Source: Synechococcus sp. CS-1328
Lineage (GTDB): Bacteria; Cyanobacteriota; Cyanobacteriia; PCC-6307; Cyanobiaceae
Assembly (NCBI RefSeq): GCF_025128095.1
Contig: NZ_JAHLYT010000059.1
Location: 1 to 64,000, forward strand
Reading direction: 5' to 3'
DNA: 64,000 nucleotides
Shown in pieces: positions 59,124-64,000 of the stretch (positions are counted from its first letter, which is position 1; the number at the start of each line of letters is the position of its first letter). The position numbers and the translations under genes were made by a program. The notes below the pieces were generated by a model, which was not told the origin of the DNA, ran no database searches, and saw nothing but the letters and a program-made list of their open reading frames with translations.

Positions 59124-59897
59124 GTGATCGGCGGTTCGGTGTTGGCGCAGACCGAGAAGCCGTTCAGCGGCCATTCCTCCTCTTCAGGTCTGGCTCTGCG
59201 CGGCAAGGGTGGACCTCTGCGGGAGCGCGGCCTCTGCAACGGCATCAATCCCTGGCTGGCTCCGCTCGCCATGGCACTCACCCAGGACGTGGCCCTGAAG
59301 GGTTTCTTCTCCCGGCTGATCGTGCAGGGCGCCGAGCACTTGCCCCATCAGGGGCCGGTGTTGCTCGCTCCCACCCACCGGGCCCGTTGGGATGCGCTGA
59401 TGCTGCCTTTTGCCGCCGGTCGTCGCGTCACCGGCCGCGACTGCCGCTTCATGGTGACCATCGATGAAATGCGGGGGCTGCAGGGTTGGTTTCTGCACCG
59501 GCTCGGCTGCTTCCCGGTGAACCAGAGCCACCCCACCCTGGCCAGCTTGCGCTACCCCCTCGATCTGCTGGCCCAGGGGGAGCAGTTGGTGGTGTTTCCC
59601 GAGGGGCGGATCCGGCGGGAAGACGGCCCGATCCGCCTGCACCAGGGGCTGGCCCGCCTGGCGCTGATGGCCGCTGGTCAGGGCGTGGATCCGGCGGTGG
59701 TGCCGGTGGGCATCGCCTATGGCCACACCGCGCCGCAGCTGGGCGATCCGGCCGCCCTCCAGTTCGGCGAGCCGCTGCGGGTGGAGGGCCAGGGCCGCGC
59801 CGCCGCCCTCTCGCTCACCCACCGCCTGGCCGAGGCGATGCAAACAGCTGAGGAAGCGGCTCGTGCAGCGGTGGGGCGACCACTGCGCGTCTCATAA
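59124..59897 (+). CDS. PlsC-like lysophosphatidic acid acyltransferase
   Basis: A 257-residue glycerolipid acyltransferase. The catalytic HxxxxD is in LAPTHRARWDALM, and the acyl-acceptor region FPEGRIRRED holds the PEG motif. Other family blocks are LGCFPVNQ and PVVPVGIAYG. It transfers an acyl group to the sn-2 position of lysophosphatidic acid or a related lipid. The start ATG at 59124 is tentative; ATG at 59271 would leave the core intact. It is divergent from pdxJ. Confidence 0.88.
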   Translation: MIGGSVLAQTEKPFSGHSSSSGLALRGKGGPLRERGLCNGINPWLAPLAMALTQDVALKGFFSRLIVQGAEHLPHQGPVLLAPTHRARWDALMLPFAAGRRVTGRDCRFMVTIDEMRGLQGWFLHRLGCFPVNQSHPTLASLRYPLDLLAQGEQLVVFPEGRIRREDGPIRLHQGLARLALMAAGQGVDPAVVPVGIAYGHTAPQLGDPAALQFGEPLRVEGQGRAAALSLTHRLAEAMQTAEEAARAAVGRPLRVS

Positions 59898-59923
59898 AGT
59901 CCGACCCAGTCATTGGCCGTCAC

Positions 59924-60499
59924 GTGCGCAGGCTCTTCGCTGCCCAACGCCTCATCCGAGCTGGGCGCCATGCCGGTGCTCTGGTCGGCTCCGTTGCCCT
60001 GGCCGCTGTGCTCGGTGCTCCTGGGCTCGTGGCTCCGGCCCAGGCTCAGCAGGAGGAGCCCCAGAAGGCCCTGGAAGCCCCCGGCAGTGCCTTCAATCTC
60101 GAGTCAGTGCGGGCGGTGATCGCCCGGGGGGATGCGGCCGCCGCCGCCGGCAACCTCGCTCAGGCCCGCAAGGATTACGACCAGGCCCGCGATGCCACCC
60201 GCCGCCTGCTCGGCTTCTACCGCGACCTGAGTGGTTCCTTCCGCGGCCTCGACGCCCGGATTCCGCGCGAGATGGATCAGAAGGGCCGCGAAGCCCTCGA
60301 AACCCTCGCGCAGGTGAACCTGCGCCTGGCGGCCTTGTTCCGGCGCCAGAACCAGCCCGAGGTGGCTGTGCCCCTGCTGGTCGAGGTGGTGAAGGTGATG
60401 ACCCCCACCAACGAGGAGGGCCGCAAGGCCTATCAGAGCCTGGTGGAACTGGGCTTCGTGAGCACCCCCTACGGGGCTCCCTCCACCCCGGCCCCCTGA
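59924..60499 (+). CDS. Secreted helical protein of unknown function
   Basis: A 191-residue protein with a signal peptide (core [18 protein letters not shown], cleavage after about AQA) and a helical mature body: [63 protein letters not shown]. The helical-bundle layout recalls lumenal photosystem II extrinsic proteins of PsbQ type, but I do not see the family motifs. It starts with GTG 59924, 26 bases after the acyltransferase stop, so the pair may be co-transcribed. Confidence 0.7.
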   Translation: MRRLFAAQRLIRAGRHAGALVGSVALAAVLGAPGLVAPAQAQQEEPQKALEAPGSAFNLESVRAVIARGDAAAAAGNLAQARKDYDQARDATRRLLGFYRDLSGSFRGLDARIPREMDQKGREALETLAQVNLRLAALFRRQNQPEVAVPLLVEVVKVMTPTNEEGRKAYQSLVELGFVSTPYGAPSTPAP

Positions 60500-60602
60500 G
60501 GCCCGCCGCGCCTGCATCAATCCGGAGGGGGGACTCTTTTCTCGTCGGCTGAGAGGGCGAGTCCCTAGATTCCGGTCCGCACAGTGCTCGTTCACCGCCC
60601 CC

Positions 60603-60836
60603 ATGGTTCATCCGGATCAGGTCAAGGAGGCGATCAGCCGGGTTCTGCCCGATGCCAGCGTGTCGGTGGAGGATCTGACCGGCGGTGGTGATCATCTGCA
60701 GGTGTCGGTGGTGTCGGCTGCCTTCGCCGGACTGCCGCGGGTGCGTCAGCACCAGCTCGTCTACGGAGCGCTCAAGCAGGAACTGGCCAGCGAGGCCATC
60801 CACGCCCTGGCCCTTCAGACCTCGGTTCCCGCCTGA
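60603..60836 (+). CDS. bolA: BolA family protein
   Basis: 77 residues with the BolA class-II-KH-like fold: [51 protein letters not shown] in three motifs (the invariant His is in the RQHQLVY segment). BolA partners monothiol glutaredoxins through a shared Fe-S cluster; the grx4 gene lies 117 bases downstream on the same strand, supporting a pair. Confidence 0.92.
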   Translation: MVHPDQVKEAISRVLPDASVSVEDLTGGGDHLQVSVVSAAFAGLPRVRQHQLVYGALKQELASEAIHALALQTSVPA

Positions 60837-60953
60837 GATCAGGCCCCTCCGCTCCTTGGAGCACGCCTCTGTCTGACCGGCTGTTTGGTCAGGTCGTTCC
60901 TTTGATTCCGGCGACCCGATTTCGCCATATTCTTCACCGTTTCCCCTCACCCC

Positions 60954-61277
60954 ATGGACGCCAGTCTTCAGCAGCGCATCGAGACCCTGGTCGGCAGCAG
61001 CCCGGTCTTCGTGTTCATGAAGGGCAGCAAGCTGATGCCCCAGTGCGGCTTCTCCAACAATGTGGTGCAGATTCTCAATGCCATGGCGGTGCCGTTCGAA
61101 ACCTTTGATGTGCTTTCGGACATGGAGATCCGCCAGGGCGTCAAGGAGTTCTCCGAGTGGCCCACGATCCCGCAGATCTATGTGAACGGAGCCTTCCTGG
61201 GCGGCTCCGACATCCTGATTGAGATGTACAACTCCGGCGAGTTGCGCGAGGCCCTGGCGGTGGCACTGGCCTCCTGA
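60954..61277 (+). CDS. grxD: Monothiol glutaredoxin Grx4
   Basis: 107 residues with the CGFS active site in MPQCGFSNNVVQIL, KGSKLMPQ ahead of it, WPTIPQIYVNGAFLGGSD and the GSH/Fe-S-binding DILIEMYNSGELRE. This is the Grx4/GrxD class that transfers [2Fe-2S] clusters. It follows bolA, its usual partner. Confidence 0.95.
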   Translation: MDASLQQRIETLVGSSPVFVFMKGSKLMPQCGFSNNVVQILNAMAVPFETFDVLSDMEIRQGVKEFSEWPTIPQIYVNGAFLGGSDILIEMYNSGELREALAVALAS

Positions 61278-61299
61278 AGGCCTCGGATCCCGAGTCGGC

Positions 61300-61566
61300 T
61301 CAGTGGCGCTCCATCTCGTAGAGCGAGCGGGGGTCGCCATCGGGGCCGATGAAGCTGGAGGGATCGAGGATCCAGCGATCGATCAGTTCCTCGAGGCGCC
61401 GCTGGGCCAGGGGGTCGAGAACGGCCGTGCGCCGCAGGGCGTGCAGGTAGCCATCGGCATACAGGCGCAGCTCCGCCGGCCCGTGGTAGCGGCTGGCCAG
61501 CTCCTGGCAGGCATCGCAGAGCGACTGGAAATGGCGGATGGCGTCGGGGTGCTGGAGGGCGGTCAT
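61300..61566 (-). CDS. DUF6761-like small cyanobacterial protein
   Basis: 88 residues from ATG 61566: LQHPDAIRHFQSLCDACQEL, then GPAELRLYADGYLHALRRT and LEELIDRWILDPSSFIGPDGD. It resembles a conserved cyanobacterial DUF6761 family of about 85 residues, helical and soluble. An upstream in-frame ATG at 61659 adds Ser/Ala/Pro-rich sequence. It is convergent with grx4. Confidence 0.65.
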   Translation of the reverse strand: MTALQHPDAIRHFQSLCDACQELASRYHGPAELRLYADGYLHALRRTAVLDPLAQRRLEELIDRWILDPSSFIGPDGDPRSLYEMERH

Positions 61567-61719
61567 GGGGGGCAAGAAACCCGGGGCCGGGACACCGGCG
61601 CTCAGACGGGTTGAGGCGTTCGCTGCAGAGGGAGAGGCAGGGGACAGAACGAAAGGCATCAGGCGATACCCGTTTTCCCTTTACCCTGCAAGTAGCGTAT
61701 CGGCAACAGGGGGCCAGGG

Positions 61720-62505
61720 GTGGACCTGAAGACCCAACCGAATCAGGCTCCAGCCATCAGCCAACCAAAGCGGGTCTTGGTGGTGGATCCCCATGCCACC
61801 TTGCGCACGGTTCTGGCCCAGCGGCTCCGGCAGGACGGCCATCTGGCGGCCGCGGTGTCCACGGCGCGTGAGGCTCTGGATGTCTGTCAGGAGCAGGCTC
61901 CTGATCTGCTGGTGAGTGCGGAGCTGCTGGAGGAGAGCTCAGCCCTGCGGCTGGGGGCGATGTTGCGCTGCCCGGTGATGGTGCTCACGGCCCGTTCCGG
62001 CTCTGAGCCGGTGGTGGCCCTGCTGGATGGCGGCGCAGACGACGTGCTGCGCAAACCGTTCGGGCTGGAGGAACTGGCGGCCCGTTGCCGCACCCTGCTG
62101 CGGCGCAGCGGCAGTGGCCTGCAGGAACGGGTCTGTGTGGGGCCGCTGGAAGTGCATCTGCTGCTGCGGCAGGTGACCCTCCGGGATCAGCCCGTGGAAC
62201 TCAGCCCGCGGGAATTTGCCTTGCTCTGTGCCCTGTTGATGCCCCCTGGGGTGGTGCGCAGCCGCCAGGAACTGCTGCGCATGGCCTGGCCGCCGTTCAG
62301 TGGCGGCCCCCGCTCGGTGGACACCCAGGTGCTCACCCTGCGCCGCAAGCTCGAGCAGGCCGGCCTTGGCGAGGGAGGCGGCATCGAAACGATGCGGCAG
62401 CAGGGCTATCGCTTCAGCCTCGACACCCTCCCCGATCCCGTTCCCGAGGTCTCGGCCGACAGCCTGCAGGTTGCCCAGCCCCACCAGCTCGGTCGGCTCA
62501 ACTGA
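61720..62505 (+). CDS. Atypical OmpR-family response regulator lacking the phospho-acceptor Asp
   Basis: A 261-residue protein. The receiver (about 17-130) keeps the fold with RVLVVDPHATLRTVLA and the late Lys112 (VLRKPFGLEE), but the usual acidic pair is DP instead of DD, and the phospho-site strand reads PDLLVSAELLEES, with Ala67 in place of Asp. The C-terminal winged helix is intact (VELSPREFALLCALLM, RSVDTQVLTLRRKLE, GGGIETMRQQGYRFSL). It probably acts independently of phosphorylation. GTG start. No kinase lies beside it. Confidence 0.85.
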   Translation: MDLKTQPNQAPAISQPKRVLVVDPHATLRTVLAQRLRQDGHLAAAVSTAREALDVCQEQAPDLLVSAELLEESSALRLGAMLRCPVMVLTARSGSEPVVALLDGGADDVLRKPFGLEELAARCRTLLRRSGSGLQERVCVGPLEVHLLLRQVTLRDQPVELSPREFALLCALLMPPGVVRSRQELLRMAWPPFSGGPRSVDTQVLTLRRKLEQAGLGEGGGIETMRQQGYRFSLDTLPDPVPEVSADSLQVAQPHQLGRLN

Positions 62506-62522
62506 CCTCCGGCGTTGAACGT

Positions 62523-63092
62523 TCAGGCAAGCGGCCTGACGGTCAGGGCAATGGCTTCGCTGATCAACAGCACAACCACCAGAGCTGCCAGGAGCTGGTA
62601 GGTCCAGGCTGGGCTGATCCGGCCGATGGAGCTGGTGTCGAGGCCCGTCTGCCGGCTGAAGCGGGCCAGAAAGTCTTCGAAGGCGGCAACGCGTTGCGGC
62701 AGCAGGGTGGCCGCTCCTTTGGTATTTCGCACGTAATAGACGCGGCCTCCCTGGCTGGTGGCCACGGGCGTGAGGCCGCGCACCTGGCTCCACTGCAGGC
62801 TCCAGCCGCGGCGCAGCAACCAGCGGCACCAGGCGGGATGACCCACCCGCAGCCCCTGGTCGTCCAGTTCCACCTGCTCGCTGGTGACCGCCAGCACCAG
62901 CAGCAGACCCACAGCCACAAGCACGGCCATGGCCAGATGCAGGCCCTCAGGGGCGAGGGGCGGCAGGGGCAGCACCAGGGCCAGGTAGAGCCCCAGCAGC
63001 GTCAACCGGATCAGCGGCGCCATCGGATGGATGGTTGGAGCCTGGTCGGCGAGCGGAGCCTGGTGGATGGCCGGGTCCTGATCCGGGGTCAT
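62523..63092 (-). CDS. Hypothetical membrane protein
   Basis: 189 residues, two N-terminal helices (MAPLIRLTLLGLYLALVLPL; HLAMAVLVAVGLLLVLAV) and one C-terminal helix (LLAALVVVLLISEAIALTV). Between them is a PH-like soluble segment (VELDDQGLRVGHPAWCRWLLR, WSQVRGLTPVATS). The order of helices and the segment resembles small YdbS/PH-like membrane proteins. It overlaps the upstream 94-aa gene by ATGA. Function unknown. Confidence 0.7.
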   Translation of the reverse strand: MTPDQDPAIHQAPLADQAPTIHPMAPLIRLTLLGLYLALVLPLPPLAPEGLHLAMAVLVAVGLLLVLAVTSEQVELDDQGLRVGHPAWCRWLLRRGWSLQWSQVRGLTPVATSQGGRVYYVRNTKGAATLLPQRVAAFEDFLARFSRQTGLDTSSIGRISPAWTYQLLAALVVVLLISEAIALTVRPLA

Positions 63093-63373
63093 CGGTCGTC
63101 GGCGGAGCCGGGCAGCGGTTCGATCACGGCACTCGGTTGGTAGCGGCCGCCGAACACCTCGGCCTCACGGCCCTTCCAGAAGGTGCCCAGGCGCATCAGG
63201 TCGGCGTGGGCGTCCTGGAGGCTGGCCAGGTAGGCCTCCGGTTCCATCTCGTTTTTGGCCTCCTTGAGTTTGGTGAGGCGCAGCAGGTGCCACATCCAGG
63301 GCTTGCCCATCTCGCCGCGGGCTTCGAGATAGCGGGCCAGGTCTTCGGAGCTGGGGGTGGGGACGGAACTCAT
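63089..63373 (-). CDS. Small soluble conserved-looking protein
   Basis: 94 residues with no hydrophobic segments: SSEDLARYLEARGEMGKPWMW, HLLRLTKLKEAKNEMEP, LASLQDAHADLMRLGTFWKG and REAEVFGGRYQPSAV. The repeated Leu and aromatic spacing suggests a helical fold. No family name is certain. It overlaps the membrane-protein gene by ATGA, so the two form one unit. Confidence 0.65.
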   Translation of the reverse strand: MSSVPTPSSEDLARYLEARGEMGKPWMWHLLRLTKLKEAKNEMEPEAYLASLQDAHADLMRLGTFWKGREAEVFGGRYQPSAVIEPLPGSADDR

Positions 63374-63558
63374 CGGCTGGAGGCCGTCGCCCGCGGGCGC
63401 ACGACGGCAGGAACGATGGTCACGCTATGGACACATCCATGGAGGCGCGAGAACGGCACGGGCGGTTTCCCGCTGGTTCTGGGCTGGCAAGTTCTGTGCG
63501 GTCCAGCTGGGCAGCCAGCCTCCGGCGCATGACGCCTGGACAGCCAGCCGTGCTCCGC

Positions 63559-64000
63559 TCAGGCCGGCAGCGCCCAGGGGTTGAGGCCCAGATCGGCGCC
63601 GATGCGGTGGGCGCAGGCGAAGCCGCTGAAGGCCACCGCATTGAGCCCTTGGCCGGGGAAGCAGGAATCCCCCACGCAGTAGAGGCCCTGCAGGCCGGTG
63701 CGGTTGAAGGGCATCGGCAGCAGGCCCGGCAGCGGCAGGACTGGAATCGGCCCGTAGCTGCCGCCCATGCGCCCGAGAAAACGGCGGTGGGTGCGGGGCG
63801 TGCCGATCTCCTGCAGGCGAATGGCCCCGGCCAGGCCGGGAAGGATCGCCTCCAGGCGCTGCACCAGCCGCGCCGCGTCGGCCTCCTTCTTGGCGCGATA
63901 GGCGGCCGGGCTGAGCTGGCGCCAGTGCTCGATGGCGCTGGGGGTGAAGGTGTGCACGATGTGGCGGCCCGCCGGCGCCAGGGAGGAATCCAGCAGGGTG
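63559..64000 (-). CDS. crtH: Carotenoid isomerase CrtH (C-terminal part, runs off the window)
   Basis: About 147 residues of the C terminus of a phytoene-desaturase-like flavoprotein: [58 protein letters not shown] and [20 protein letters not shown], the FAD-binding end seen in CrtISO/CrtH enzymes that convert prolycopene to all-trans lycopene. The N terminus is outside this window. Confidence 0.85.
   Translation of the reverse strand, partial: TLLDSSLAPAGRHIVHTFTPSAIEHWRQLSPAAYRAKKEADAARLVQRLEAILPGLAGAIRLQEIGTPRTHRRFLGRMGGSYGPIPVLPLPGLLPMPFNRTGLQGLYCVGDSCFPGQGLNAVAFSGFACAHRIGADLGLNPWALPA

Noticed and set aside
59924..60499. PsbQ/CyanoQ for the secreted helical protein
   Set aside because: It has a signal peptide and helical body but no lipobox and no clear PsbQ motifs, so only a general description is given.
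1..64000. CRISPR arrays and rRNA genes
   Set aside because: No regularly spaced repeat-spacer array and no rRNA-like sequence was seen.

Overview
The window comes from a GC-rich unicellular picocyanobacterium of the Synechococcus/Cyanobium group. It carries chlorophyll synthase (chlG), the Mg-protoporphyrin ester cyclase factor Ycf54, a CyanoP lipoprotein, the cytochrome b6f subunit PetP, carotene isomerase (crtH) and the naphthoquinone methyltransferase menG. Gene spacing is very tight, and ATGA/GTGA/TGATG stop-start overlaps are common. The exact species cannot be read from the sequence.

Positions 1 to about 12190 are an accessory region ending at a tRNA-Ser(CGA) gene that faces it with its 3' end. 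The part next to the tRNA holds a P4-type tyrosine integrase, an AlpA-like regulator, a Bro-N antirepressor, a small membrane protein and a protein with an SSB-like acidic tail. Further out are a vapBC toxin-antitoxin pair, a decayed IS element with recognisable terminal inverted repeats, and a phage HK97-type capsid gene broken by one in-frame TGA and one frameshift. Beyond these are a MazF-type toxin with a candidate antitoxin, a winged-helix regulator gene split by an in-frame TGA under a symmetric four-half-site operator, and an orphan HicB-like protein. A chromate-transporter tail lies at the left edge. Many genes here are broken, whereas almost everything to the right is intact. I read this as a decaying integrated element or stacked elements.

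Positions 12.3-31.1 kb are core chromosome. Leftward genes include comEC (DNA uptake), glyQ, two tandem EAL-domain genes (one looks active, one has lost its catalytic residues), menG and hisF. Rightward genes are petP, chlG and a class A penicillin-binding protein. Then come rsmB, an alkyltransferase-like protein, a TrmH-type methyltransferase, an orphan OppC-type permease, a convergent response regulator/histidine kinase pair, lipA, recR and cyanoP.

Positions 31.1-42.6 kb look like an envelope and efflux district. It has an HlyD-family adaptor with a tiny membrane protein on the plus strand. On the minus strand are two FUSC-family proteins, an OprB-like porin, a TolC-like outer membrane protein and a channel-like protein with a degenerate selectivity filter. 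Upstream of these lie an LCP wall-polymer ligase and an ABC exporter. Together they could form a multi-part efflux system.

Positions 42.7-64.0 kb hold an RRM RNA-binding protein, a DEAD-box helicase, a cupin-type sugar isomerase and a complete overlapping recC-recB-recD operon. They are followed by a phosphatase, pdxJ-ycf54, an acyltransferase, a secreted protein, bolA-grx4, an atypical OmpR-type regulator lacking the phospho-acceptor Asp, small conserved proteins and the 3' part of crtH, which runs off the window.
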